The position numbers and the translations under genes are program-made. From NCBI RefSeq assembly GCF_900207585.1, contig NZ_OAOP01000003.1, positions 124,001-188,000 on the forward strand: a stretch of DNA of 64,000 bases. Reading direction: 5' to 3'. The notes under the pieces were generated by a model. The model was not told the DNA's origin. It saw nothing but the letters and a program-made list of their open reading frames with translations, and searched no databases. Origin of the DNA: Bacillus oleivorans (lineage in GTDB: Bacteria > Bacillota > Bacilli > Bacillales > JC228). Each line of letters starts with the position of its first letter. Position 1 is the stretch's first letter. Shown piece after piece: positions 32,540 through 40,735 of the stretch.

Positions 32540-34282
32540 TTAAGCATCAATAGAAATTTTATCGTCCGATTTTTTGCTTAATACAGAAACGGCGGTGATC
32601 AAAATCCAGAAGGCAAACACAAGAATGATTGCACCGAATATGAACAGGAGCCAGTTGGCATTGGATCCGCCGAACGGCATCCATGTTGTGAAGACTTGGG
32701 ATATCATCGCCCAGAGCGTCATAAACATGAGAAATGCCATTGGAATAAAGGCAGGCATATAATTCCTTCCAAGTCGTTTTAGCCAAATTGCGATTAGCAG
32801 CAAGCTGATTCCGGCAAGGAGCTGGTTAGAAGTTCCGAATAAAGGCCATAGCAAGTAACCGCCTGAACCAAAGCCGTTTGGACCTTTTGGCAGCAATGTT
32901 AGCGCAGCACTAGCAACAACTGCAATTGTTGTTGCGGAATGCTTGGTTGTGATGGCTTTGAAATTGTATTCTTCGCCAATTTCAGCAATAATGTATCGCA
33001 TTAAACGCACGGAAGAATCAAGCGTTGTCGCAGCAAAGCTAATGACGATAACGGAAACAATTGTGGTCGCAACAAATTCTGGAATGCCCAGTCCTGTCGC
33101 TAATTTGCCTGCACCCTCAACAAAAGAAGATAAACCAGAGCCATTTGCTGCTGTAAAGCTGGAATACTTTGCGAGAAACTCATCAGTCGACGGGAATAAA
33201 GTGACAACAGCAATAATCGAAATTAAAGCTAAAATTCCTTCGCCAACTGCCCCTAAGTACCCAACAAAGCGGGCATCTGTTTCTTTATTCAACTGTTTTG
33301 AAGATGTTCCTGATGACACTAGACCGTGGAATCCGGAAATCGCACCGCAGGCAATTGTAATAAAGAGAAGCGGGAACCAAGACACATCGGTTGCATTCGG
33401 ATTTGTCATTGGAGCCGTTACTTCTGGATTTGTAATAAGCAGTCCTAAGTATAGAATTAACAGACCAACAACCAGCTGGTGAGAGTTAATATAGTCTCTT
33501 GGCTGCAATAGCTTCCATACAGGTAAAGTTGAGGCAATATACACGTACACCATTAATACGATAATCCAGACAAAGAAAGCCAGTGATGTTGCCGACATTC
33601 CAAACAATCCAGTTGCTTCTGCACCGCCAAAGTATTTAACAAGGTCAATTTGCAGAACTGGATAATAGCTAGCCACAATCGCTGCTGCATACATGACGAC
33701 AAGGGCAACAAGTGATGGAACTAATAAGCCTCCTTTTTTCTTATACACCCTATAACCAATCCAAACAGCGAGCGGGATCTGGATAAAGACAGACAGAACG
33801 CTTGCCGGAAAGTTAACAAATAAATTCGCAATAACCCAAGCAAATACCGCATTTACCATTAGTACTAATAACAAAATGATAAATAAGAACAATATTTTAG
33901 CTTTTTGTCCGATTAATCTGTTAGCAATCGTTCCGACCGATTGTCCCTTGTTTCGGACCGAAAGGACTAGAGTTCCAAAGTCGTGAGCGCCGGCTGCAAA
34001 AATCGTTCCTAATGTGACCCATAGTAAAGCAGGCAGCCAGCCCCAATACACCGCAATTGCTGGCCCAACGATTGGCGCAGCTCCCGCCACAGAAGTAAAG
34101 TGGTGTCCCCATAAAACAAATTTGTTCGTAGGAACAAAGTCCACTCCATCATTATATTGATGGGCGGGTGTTACATAATTTGGATCAAGCCGGTAAATTT
34201 TTTCTGCAAGAAATTTAGAATAATAGCGATAACCTAAGAAGAAAATAATACCTCCAAATATAGCTAAGAAAATACCTTGCAT
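32540..34282 (-). CDS. cstA: CstA family carbon starvation protein / pyruvate transporter
   Basis: A 580-residue membrane protein with about 16 helices. The signatures include HHFTSVAGAAPIVGPAIAVYWGW and GTIFAAGAHDFGTLVLSVRN near the N-terminus, GAISGFHGLVSSGTSSKQL in the middle and LWPLFGTSNQLLAGISLLL near the C-terminus. CstA/BtsT proteins import pyruvate and possibly peptides when carbon is short. The promoter has a TTGATT-18-TATAAT match and a cre-like site at its start point, fitting catabolite repression. GGAGGG lies before the ATG. Downstream on the same strand are the CC-ending small protein and the ArsA-like ATPase. Confidence 0.93.
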   Translation of the reverse strand: MQGIFLAIFGGIIFFLGYRYYSKFLAEKIYRLDPNYVTPAHQYNDGVDFVPTNKFVLWGHHFTSVAGAAPIVGPAIAVYWGWLPALLWVTLGTIFAAGAHDFGTLVLSVRNKGQSVGTIANRLIGQKAKILFLFIILLLVLMVNAVFAWVIANLFVNFPASVLSVFIQIPLAVWIGYRVYKKKGGLLVPSLVALVVMYAAAIVASYYPVLQIDLVKYFGGAEATGLFGMSATSLAFFVWIIVLMVYVYIASTLPVWKLLQPRDYINSHQLVVGLLILYLGLLITNPEVTAPMTNPNATDVSWFPLLFITIACGAISGFHGLVSSGTSSKQLNKETDARFVGYLGAVGEGILALISIIAVVTLFPSTDEFLAKYSSFTAANGSGLSSFVEGAGKLATGLGIPEFVATTIVSVIVISFAATTLDSSVRLMRYIIAEIGEEYNFKAITTKHSATTIAVVASAALTLLPKGPNGFGSGGYLLWPLFGTSNQLLAGISLLLIAIWLKRLGRNYMPAFIPMAFLMFMTLWAMISQVFTTWMPFGGSNANWLLFIFGAIILVFAFWILITAVSVLSKKSDDKISIDA

Positions 34283-34316
34283 AAATGCCCTCCTTTAAAA
34301 CATGATAAGCGGTATT

Positions 34317-34330
34317 TGTATCCGCTTTCA
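34317..34330 (-). promoter_or_regulatory. cre-like site of cstA
   Basis: On the minus strand TGAAAGCGGATACA, near the cre consensus, right at the predicted transcription start. Arms AAGCGG / CCGCTT here could also fold in the mRNA leader. Confidence 0.6.
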
Positions 34331-34337
34331 CTTAAAA

Positions 34338-34367
34338 ATTATACTAGGCAACCTCTTAGGTAATCAA
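34338..34367 (-). promoter_or_regulatory. SigA-type promoter of cstA
   Basis: TTGATT, 18 bases, TATAAT on the minus strand; start point expected about 34331. The remaining gap to 34594 shows no other feature that I can support. Confidence 0.7.
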
Positions 34368-34594
34368 CTATTATTCTAAAAAATTAAAATATTATATGAA
34401 TTCCTAATAAATAGTTTTTTTATCTTTGCAGCCACCCATTTACAATCTCTTCATGAAATCTTCAAAAATCATTTAAATCTGTACTTTTGACAGTTACACA
34501 ACCTCAGACATCCTCATTTAATAACTAGTAGATGTGCAGGTTTCCTAATCGACATTCATCATCGTTATGAGTGGAGTAAGTGAGGTGAAACCAT

Positions 34595-35407
34595 TTGATC
34601 AAAAAAGCGATTATACCTGCAGCTGGTTACGGGACAAGGTCTCTCCCCATTACTAAGGTCGTTCCAAAAGAATTATTTCCGATTGGAAATAAGCCCGCGA
34701 TACATTACGTGGTAGAGGAAGCAGTCTTAGCAGGAGTTGAAGAGATCCTCATTATTGTTTCCAGAACGAAAAATATGATATCTGATTATTTTGATCGCTC
34801 CCTTGAGCTAGAAACATTTTTAAAGCAAAACAATAAGAGTCATTTACTCGAAAAAATGAAAATACCGGAGATCAGGATTCAATACATTCGCCAGACATTT
34901 GCCAGGGGATTAGGAGATGCGATATTACTAGGAAAAAGTTTTGTGGGCAATGAAGCTTTTGCCGTACTGCTTCCCGACGAGATCATCTTGGGCCATGAAA
35001 ACACTGGTCTCTCACAATTAGTTTCTCAATATGAGAAACATAAGAATAGTGTGCTGGGACTTGCTGAGGTAGAGCAACATAAACTGTCAAACTATGGTGT
35101 GATCAGTCCCGAAAATAAAAATGACCAGTTTATTAAAGTTGCCTCTATTGTAGAAAAACCAAAATTGAATCCCCCTTCCAATCTTGCCGTAATGGGAAGA
35201 TATATCTTTAATCCAGCTATTTTTCATTTTCTAGAAAAAACAAAGCCTGATGCAACAGGAGAAATTCAGTTGACAGATGCAATGAATTCTATGTTACTGC
35301 TTGAGGACTTTGATGGTATATTGATTGAAGGAGATCGCTACGATATCAGCAAGCTGGAGGAATACATTGCCGCCAATCAATTTGTTCAATTCAAAGAGAA
35401 GTGTTGA
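34595..35407 (+). CDS. UTP-glucose-1-phosphate uridylyltransferase-like protein
   Basis: A 270-residue nucleotidyltransferase that should make UDP-glucose from UTP and glucose 1-phosphate. The N-terminal motif KKAIIPAAGYGTRSLPITKVVPKELFPIGNKP is the GalU/GtaB nucleotide-binding loop, but it is diverged from the usual form (LPATKAMPKEMLP). LLPDEIIL and VEKPK are the later catalytic segments. It is about 20 residues shorter than GtaB. It has a TTG start with GAGGTG upstream and a strong terminator, so it is a one-gene unit. It may be a specialised paralogue for polysaccharide or glycolipid synthesis rather than the main GtaB. Confidence 0.85.
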   Translation: MIKKAIIPAAGYGTRSLPITKVVPKELFPIGNKPAIHYVVEEAVLAGVEEILIIVSRTKNMISDYFDRSLELETFLKQNNKSHLLEKMKIPEIRIQYIRQTFARGLGDAILLGKSFVGNEAFAVLLPDEIILGHENTGLSQLVSQYEKHKNSVLGLAEVEQHKLSNYGVISPENKNDQFIKVASIVEKPKLNPPSNLAVMGRYIFNPAIFHFLEKTKPDATGEIQLTDAMNSMLLLEDFDGILIEGDRYDISKLEEYIAANQFVQFKEKC

Positions 35408-35420
35408 TCATTACTAATAG

Positions 35421-35457
35421 AAGGTCTGCTCCCAATCTTAAGGAGCAGACCTTTTTA
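35421..35457 (+). terminator. Strong terminator of the GalU-like gene
   Basis: A perfect 12-bp stem AAGGTCTGCTCC / GGAGCAGACCTT followed by TTT. Confidence 0.93.
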
Positions 35458-35500
35458 AAATCCGAACGTTATTTTTAATTATTAATAAATTGTTCGCGTT
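35457..35500. promoter_or_regulatory. Pair of PurR boxes upstream of the pur promoter
   Basis: AAAATCCGAACGTT on the + strand and its inverse around ATTGTTCGCG (read on the minus strand as CGCGAACAAT) face each other with roughly 18 bases between. They match the CCGAAC core of Bacillus PurR boxes and lie just before the -35. Confidence 0.7.
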
Positions 35501-35503
35501 TAG

Positions 35504-35533
35504 TTGACACCACCTAGGTCCAGTTGTTAAAAT
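35504..35533 (+). promoter_or_regulatory. Promoter of the purine operon
   Basis: TTGACA, 18 bases, TAAAAT. Start expected near 35540, giving a leader of about 255 bases that contains the riboswitch. Confidence 0.75.
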
Positions 35534-35569
35534 AAAGACGCAAAAGTTGATAAAATCAATAATTAAACG

Positions 35570-35640
35570 CCCTCGTATAATATCGGGAATATGGCCTGAA
35601 AGTTTCTACCTGATAACCGTAAATTATCAGACTATGAGGG
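35570..35640 (+). ncRNA. Purine riboswitch aptamer (guanine/hypoxanthine type)
   Basis: All conserved parts are present: P1 CCCTCGTA / TATGAGGG, P2 TCGGG / CCTGA around the loop AATATGG, TTTCTAC joining segment, and P3 CTGATAA / TTATCAG around CCGTAAA for the loop-loop contact. In the P3-P1 joint the specificity base is C (GACTATG), which predicts guanine/hypoxanthine rather than adenine. Binding should favour the downstream terminator and shut the pur operon. Confidence 0.95.
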
Positions 35641-35707
35641 AAAGTGTATTTGCCCGGATCTCTTGGGTCTTTTTAATGCTGTTTTTCTTCATTAAAGGGA
35701 TAATTCT

Positions 35708-35768
35708 GCCCGGACAGGTTACTTTCTCTTAAAGGATAAAGTATACTCTGTCTCGGGCTTTATTTTTT
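35708..35768 (+). terminator. Riboswitch-controlled terminator of the pur leader
   Basis: GCCCGGACAG pairs with CTGTCTCGGGC (one bulge) and is followed by TTTATTTTTT. It lies between aptamer and purE. Confidence 0.85.
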
Positions 35769-35796
35769 GAAAAATATCGATCTTTGGAGGGAGAAT

Positions 35797-36285
35797 ATGA
35801 ATCCAGAAGTAGCTGTTATCATGGGGAGTAAGTCAGATTGGGAAACGATGAAGCATGCTTGCGAAGTATTGGATCAGCTCCATATTTCGTATGAAAAGAA
35901 AGTAGTATCTGCTCACCGGACCCCGGATCTAATGTTTGAATTTGCCGAAGGGGCACGTGATCGGGGCATTAAAGTGATAATCGCGGGAGCCGGCGGTGCT
36001 GCACATTTACCAGGTATGGTAGCTGCTAAGACAACCCTACCTGTTATCGGAGTACCGGTTCAGTCAAAAGCTCTAAACGGGCTGGACTCTTTACTTTCTA
36101 TCGTTCAAATGCCTGGCGGAGTTCCGGTTGCAACTGTTGCGATTGGGAAAGCAGGCGCGACTAACGCAGGACTTTTAGCAGCTCAAATTATTGGTATAAC
36201 AAATAGTACAGTAGCGCAAAAGCTTGAAAATATGAGAGAACTGACAAAACAGGCAGTTTTAGAAAGTAGTGATGAGCTTGTCTAA
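35797..36285 (+). CDS. purE: N5-carboxyaminoimidazole ribonucleotide mutase PurE
   Basis: A 162-residue class I PurE, which moves the carboxylate of N5-CAIR to give CAIR. The N-terminal [13 protein letters not shown] phosphate-binding loop, SAHRTPDLM (catalytic His) and [17 protein letters not shown] are all present. Start: ATG with GGAGGG 7 bases upstream; an upstream TTG lies within the terminator T run and is rejected. First gene of the purine operon, overlapping purK by 14 bases. Confidence 0.97.
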   Translation: MNPEVAVIMGSKSDWETMKHACEVLDQLHISYEKKVVSAHRTPDLMFEFAEGARDRGIKVIIAGAGGAAHLPGMVAAKTTLPVIGVPVQSKALNGLDSLLSIVQMPGGVPVATVAIGKAGATNAGLLAAQIIGITNSTVAQKLENMRELTKQAVLESSDELV

Positions 36286-37426
36286 GCGGATGATTTTACC
36301 TGGTCAAACGATAGGAATCATTGGCGGCGGACAGTTGGGGAGAATGATGGCACTTGCTGCTAAAGCACAGGGGTTTCGGATTGCTGTTCTTGACCCGGTT
36401 GAGGATTCACCTTGCGGGCAAGTGGCTGACGAAAAAATCGTAGGTCCCTACAATGATATCGAAGCGATTCGAGAATTGGCTGCCGTAAGTGATGTGATTA
36501 CCTATGAATTTGAAAATATCGATGCTGAAAGCTTGCAGTGGCTATATGAAAATGCGTTCGTTCCTCAAGGGACGGAAATTTTAAAAATTACGCAAAATCG
36601 GGTTAGCGAAAAAGCGGCACTTGTCAAAGCAGGAGTAGAGGTTGCACCTTATGCAGTGATCGAAACTGCGGCTGATTTAGAAGCAGCGCTTAAGAAAATC
36701 GGCTGCCCAGCTGTTTTAAAAACAGCAAGGGGCGGTTATGACGGCAAGGGACAATTTGTGATTCGCACCGAAAAGGAAATCCCGCAAGCAGCAGCGCTTT
36801 TATCACAAGGGGTTTGCGTGCTCGAACAATGGATTGATTTTGAAAAAGAGATTTCCGTGATTATGGCAAGAAATTTGGATGGTGAATTGGCTGTTTTTCC
36901 GGTCGCAGAAAACATTCATAGGGAAAATATTTTACATCAAACGATTGTACCGGCAAGAATCGGAGAAAAAGAGGAAGCATTGGCAATAGAAATGGCCCAA
37001 AAAATTGCGGTTTCCCTAGGCTTAGCCGGAACATTAGCTGTAGAAATGTTTTTAACAGAAGATGGCCGCATCTATATCAATGAACTTGCGCCAAGACCGC
37101 ATAACACCGGGCATTATACGATTGAAGCCTGTGAGACATCGCAATTCGAACAGCATATCCGCGCAGTATGTAATTGGCCATTAGGAAAAGTCGAGCTATT
37201 AAAGCCCGCGGTTATGGTAAACATACTAGGAGAGCATCAGGAAGCTGTGATTCAAAAGTTTAAGTCCTATCCTAACTGGAAGCTTCATCTTTATGGAAAA
37301 GCTGAAGCGAAGGTGAAAAGGAAGATGGGGCATGTCACACTGTTAACAGACTCAATTGAGGATGCGCTTGCTGAATTTACAACAAGTCAAATCTGGGAAA
37401 CTGCAAAGGAAAAGATCGGGGGATAA
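36272..37426 (+). CDS. purK: N5-carboxyaminoimidazole ribonucleotide synthase PurK
   Basis: A 384-residue ATP-grasp ligase that carboxylates AIR with bicarbonate to N5-CAIR. The N-terminal [16 protein letters not shown] motif, the ATP-grasp segment [15 protein letters not shown] and the metal-site [19 protein letters not shown] are intact. The start is uncertain: this ATG inside the purE end has a weak site, with a GTG just upstream and another ATG at 36290. Coupled to purE by overlap. Confidence 0.95.
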   Translation: MSLSKRMILPGQTIGIIGGGQLGRMMALAAKAQGFRIAVLDPVEDSPCGQVADEKIVGPYNDIEAIRELAAVSDVITYEFENIDAESLQWLYENAFVPQGTEILKITQNRVSEKAALVKAGVEVAPYAVIETAADLEAALKKIGCPAVLKTARGGYDGKGQFVIRTEKEIPQAAALLSQGVCVLEQWIDFEKEISVIMARNLDGELAVFPVAENIHRENILHQTIVPARIGEKEEALAIEMAQKIAVSLGLAGTLAVEMFLTEDGRIYINELAPRPHNTGHYTIEACETSQFEQHIRAVCNWPLGKVELLKPAVMVNILGEHQEAVIQKFKSYPNWKLHLYGKAEAKVKRKMGHVTLLTDSIEDALAEFTTSQIWETAKEKIGG

Positions 37427-37432
37427 CAAAAG

Positions 37433-38725
37433 ATGATTGATCGCTATACTCGTCCAGAAATGGGCGCGATTTGGACAGAAGAAAATCGTTTTAAAGCTTG
37501 GCTGGAGGTAGAAATCTTAGCTTGTGAAGCCTGGGCTGAGCTAGGTGATATTCCGAAAGAGGATGTTCAAAAAATCAGGGAAAAGGCTTCCTTTGATATA
37601 AATCGAATCAAAGAAATCGAAGAAGAAACTCGACACGATGTTGTTGCGTTCACACGTGCCGTTTCTGAAACACTAGGAGAAGAAAGAAAGTGGGTTCACT
37701 ACGGATTAACCTCTACAGATGTCGTTGATACTGCTCTTTCTTACCAAATTAAACAGGCGAATCAAATTATTTTAAAGGACTTGGAAAACTTCATCGAGAT
37801 TTTGAAGAATAAGGCACAAGAGAACAAATATACAGTGATGATGGGAAGAACACATGGTGTCCATGCAGAGCCAACGACTTTCGGGCTTAAGCTTGCATTA
37901 TGGTATGAAGAAATGAAGCGAAACCTGGAGCGCTTTAAGCAAGCTGCTAAAGGAATTGAGTACGGGAAAATTTCAGGAGCGGTTGGAACCTATGCCAACA
38001 TTGATCCATTTGTCGAGCAATATGTTTGCGAAAAGCTTGGGATTAAGCCGGCTCCAATTTCAACACAAACTTTGCAGCGTGATCGGCACGCGAACTACAT
38101 GTCAGTGATTGCGCTGATTGCGACCTCTATTGAAAAGTTTGCGGTTGAAATTCGCGGACTGCAAAAGAGTGAAACCCGTGAGGTTGAAGAATTTTTTGCA
38201 AAAGGTCAAAAAGGATCTTCAGCCATGCCGCATAAACGTAATCCAATTGGTTCTGAAAATATGACAGGTATGGCTCGTGTCATTCGCGGATACATGATGA
38301 CCGCATACGAAAATGTGCCGCTCTGGCATGAACGTGATATCTCGCATTCTTCAGCAGAAAGAATTATTCTGCCAGACGCAACGATTGCCTTGAATTATAT
38401 GCTCAATCGCTTTGGCAATATCGTAAAGAACTTAACCGTTTTCCCAGAAAATATGAAACGCAATATGGAACGCACACTTGGTTTAATCTACTCTCAGCGT
38501 GTGCTGCTTGCCTTGATTGACAAAGGTCTTCCCCGCGAAGAAGCCTATGATACCGTGCAGCCCCTTGCCATGGAAGCATGGGAAAAACAAGTCCCATTCA
38601 AAGGCTTGGTGCAAGCCAGTGAAGCGATCCAATCCAAGCTATCACAAACCGAAATCGATGACTGCTTCGACTACAGCTACCACCTCAAACACGTCGACAC
38701 CATTTTTGATCGATTAGGGCTGTGA
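37433..38725 (+). CDS. purB: Adenylosuccinate lyase PurB
   Basis: A 430-residue lyase of the fumarase/aspartase superfamily, acting both on SAICAR and on adenylosuccinate. Motifs include [13 protein letters not shown] (catalytic His region) and the signature [16 protein letters not shown] with the flexible serine loop. It starts 6 bases after purK. Its TGA stop is the first three bases of a repeated hairpin element (TGAAACAG...), also seen at the purF stop, so the present C-terminus may have been set by insertion. A 318-bp repeat-filled gap follows before purC, where relatives have almost none. Confidence 0.97.
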   Translation: MIDRYTRPEMGAIWTEENRFKAWLEVEILACEAWAELGDIPKEDVQKIREKASFDINRIKEIEEETRHDVVAFTRAVSETLGEERKWVHYGLTSTDVVDTALSYQIKQANQIILKDLENFIEILKNKAQENKYTVMMGRTHGVHAEPTTFGLKLALWYEEMKRNLERFKQAAKGIEYGKISGAVGTYANIDPFVEQYVCEKLGIKPAPISTQTLQRDRHANYMSVIALIATSIEKFAVEIRGLQKSETREVEEFFAKGQKGSSAMPHKRNPIGSENMTGMARVIRGYMMTAYENVPLWHERDISHSSAERIILPDATIALNYMLNRFGNIVKNLTVFPENMKRNMERTLGLIYSQRVLLALIDKGLPREEAYDTVQPLAMEAWEKQVPFKGLVQASEAIQSKLSQTEIDDCFDYSYHLKHVDTIFDRLGL

Positions 38726-38765
38726 AACAGAGGGAAACAGAGGGACGGTTCTCGTGTTTCAAAAC
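38723..38765. repeat. GAAACAG...GGGACGGTTCT hairpin element at the purB stop
   Basis: TGAAACAGAGGGAAACAG is followed by AGGGACGGTTCTCGTGTTTC. The outer GAAACA / TGTTTC pair forms a stem; a partial duplication of GAAACAGAGGG is present. The same element is at 44333. It resembles short REP-like palindromes common in Firmicutes. Confidence 0.75.
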
Positions 38766-38772
38766 AATAGGC

Positions 38773-38979
38773 TGAGTTCGGTTAACCGTTTCTGAGTTCT
38801 GTTTACGAGTTTTAAGTTTGGTAACAGGGCTCCTAAGTTCGGTTAACCGGTCCTCAGTTCGGTAATTGGGTTCCTGAGTTCGGTTAACCGGATCCAAGTT
38901 CGTTAAACCAATTCCTGAGTTCGGTTAATAGCTCTTTGAGTTCGGTTATCTCCTCCTGAGTTCGGTTATCCGAACTCTA
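38773..38979. repeat. GAGTTCGGTTA array, about 20.4-bp period, inside the pur operon
   Basis: Ten copies of AGTTCGGTTA or close variants start at 38775, 38795, 38814, 38836, 38856, 38877, 38897, 38918, 38939 and 38959. Several extend to the palindrome CGGTTAACCG. The last forms a hairpin GAGTTCGG / CCGAACTC around TTAT. No gene is present in this gap. Confidence 0.88.
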
Positions 38980-39043
38980 AGTACAGAAAAGAGACCACAA
39001 AGTTCGCTCTTTACAGCCAAATAACCACAAAGGAGGCTCTTTT

Positions 39044-39754
39044 ATGGAAAAAAGAGCACTGTTATACGAAGGAAAAGCGAAAAAAGTATATAGCACAGAT
39101 GAACCGACCATTGTTTGGATCGAATATAAAGATTCAGCCACCGCCTTCAACGGTGAAAAGAAATCAGAAATTGCCGGAAAGGGACGTCTGAATAACGAGA
39201 TTACCAGTTTAATATTTTCAAAGCTTGAACAGGAAGGAATTCCATCACATTTCGTCAAACGGATTTCTGAAACTGAACAGCTTGTAAAAAAAGTGGATAT
39301 TATTCCGCTTGAAACAGTTGTACGGAATGTAGCAGCAGGAAGTTTTTCAAAGCGGCTCGGAATACAGGAAGGAACACCATTATCTAAACCGCTCGTCGAA
39401 TTTTATTTTAAAAATGATGAACTCGGTGATCCGCTCATTATTGATGATCATATTTACGAACTGCAACTCGCAACACCTGAAGAAGTCGCATTACTTAAGG
39501 AAAAAGCGCTTCAAGTCAACGATGTTCTCACTCAATGGTTTGCGGACTTAGGCGTACAGCTCATAGATTTTAAATTAGAGTTCGGCAAAGACACAAGCGG
39601 CACTGTCTTGCTTGCAGACGAAATATCTCCGGATACTTGCCGTCTTTGGGATATGGAAACAAAGGAAAAACTCGATAAGGATGTGTTCCGCCGGGATTTA
39701 GGCAGTTTAACCGATGCCTATGAAAATATTTTCGCTCGAATCGCAAGCAAGTAA
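39044..39754 (+). CDS. purC: SAICAR synthetase PurC
   Basis: A 236-residue ligase joining CAIR and aspartate with ATP. The motifs LLYEGKAKKVY (ATP site), IEYKDSATAFNGEKK, VVRNVAAGSFSKRLG and LIDFKLEFGKD ... LADEISPDTCRLWD are all present; length is standard. The AAGGAGG site 8 bases before the ATG supports independent initiation after the long purB-purC gap. Confidence 0.97.
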   Translation: MEKRALLYEGKAKKVYSTDEPTIVWIEYKDSATAFNGEKKSEIAGKGRLNNEITSLIFSKLEQEGIPSHFVKRISETEQLVKKVDIIPLETVVRNVAAGSFSKRLGIQEGTPLSKPLVEFYFKNDELGDPLIIDDHIYELQLATPEEVALLKEKALQVNDVLTQWFADLGVQLIDFKLEFGKDTSGTVLLADEISPDTCRLWDMETKEKLDKDVFRRDLGSLTDAYENIFARIASK

Positions 39755-39800
39755 AACAAGCTAACTAAAACATTCAAAAATTAGACTGGGGGCATACACC

Positions 39801-40055
39801 ATGTACAAAGTGAAGGTTTTCGTGACATTAAGAGAAAGTGTATTAGATCCGCAAGGGACTGCAGTAAAGAATTCTTTACATTCACTCCAATATACAGATG
39901 TGGCTGAGGTCCGAATCGGTAAATTTATGGAGCTTACCATCGAAAAAACGGACCGCGACGTTGAAGAGGTTGTGAAAGAGATCTGTAATAAGGTGCTAGC
40001 GAATCCGGTCATTGAAGATTACCGCTATGAGATTGAGGAGTGTGTTGCTCAGTGA
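39801..40055 (+). CDS. purS: Phosphoribosylformylglycinamidine synthase subunit PurS
   Basis: An 84-residue small subunit that bridges PurL and PurQ in the FGAM synthetase complex. The typical [19 protein letters not shown] start and [12 protein letters not shown] strand are present. Its stop overlaps the purQ GTG start (GTGA). Confidence 0.97.
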   Translation: MYKVKVFVTLRESVLDPQGTAVKNSLHSLQYTDVAEVRIGKFMELTIEKTDRDVEEVVKEICNKVLANPVIEDYRYEIEECVAQ

Positions 40056-40735
40056 AATTTGCTGTAATTGTTTTTCCTGGCTCCAATTGCGATGTAGATA
40101 TGTATCATGCGATCAAGGACGAATTAGGAGAAGACGTAGAATATGTATGGCACGATGCTGAGAGTCTAGATGGATTTGACGGAATTCTGCTTCCAGGCGG
40201 CTTCTCTTATGGTGACTATTTACGTTCTGGTGCGATTGCCCGCTTTAGCAAGGTTATGAAAGAGGTTATTAAGGCAGCAGATGCCGGGATACCAATCCTT
40301 GGGGTCTGCAATGGATTTCAAATTTTGCTTGAATCCGGTCTGCTTCCTGGTGCTATGCGCCGTAATGAAAGTCTTCAATTTATTTGTAAACCAGTGACAC
40401 TACAGGTTAAGAATAATGAAACCATGTTCTCTTCTGCCTACCAGCAGGGAGAAGAAATTACAATTCCAATCGCTCATGGCGAAGGAAATTATTATTGTGA
40501 TGAAGAGACGTTAAAACAACTCAAAGAAAATAAGCAAATTGTTTTTACCTATAAAAATAATCCGAATGGCAGCCTTGAAAACATTGCCGGGATTATCAAT
40601 GAAAGAGGAAATGTACTCGGAATGATGCCCCATCCGGAAAGAGCGGTTGATTCTCTTCTAGGTGGAGCAGATGGTCTTAAGCTTTTCAAATCGATTGTAC
40701 ATCATTGGAGGGAAGCACATGTCATTAATGCTTGA
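40052..40735 (+). CDS. purQ: FGAM synthase glutaminase subunit PurQ
   Basis: A 227-residue class I glutamine amidotransferase that supplies ammonia to PurL. The catalytic Cys is in [11 protein letters not shown] (near residue 85), with His/Glu in [10 protein letters not shown]. The GTG start has GAGGAG 9 bases upstream and overlaps the purS stop; upstream in-frame GTG is not needed. It overlaps purL by 17 bases. Confidence 0.96.
   Translation: MKFAVIVFPGSNCDVDMYHAIKDELGEDVEYVWHDAESLDGFDGILLPGGFSYGDYLRSGAIARFSKVMKEVIKAADAGIPILGVCNGFQILLESGLLPGAMRRNESLQFICKPVTLQVKNNETMFSSAYQQGEEITIPIAHGEGNYYCDEETLKQLKENKQIVFTYKNNPNGSLENIAGIINERGNVLGMMPHPERAVDSLLGGADGLKLFKSIVHHWREAHVINA

Noticed and set aside
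35547-35732. 61-residue frame in the pur leader
   Set aside because: It is wholly within the purine riboswitch and has no ribosome binding site.
40662-40718. Longer PurL start within purQ
   Set aside because: The extra 19 residues are not family-like and GGAGGG serves the ATG at 40719.
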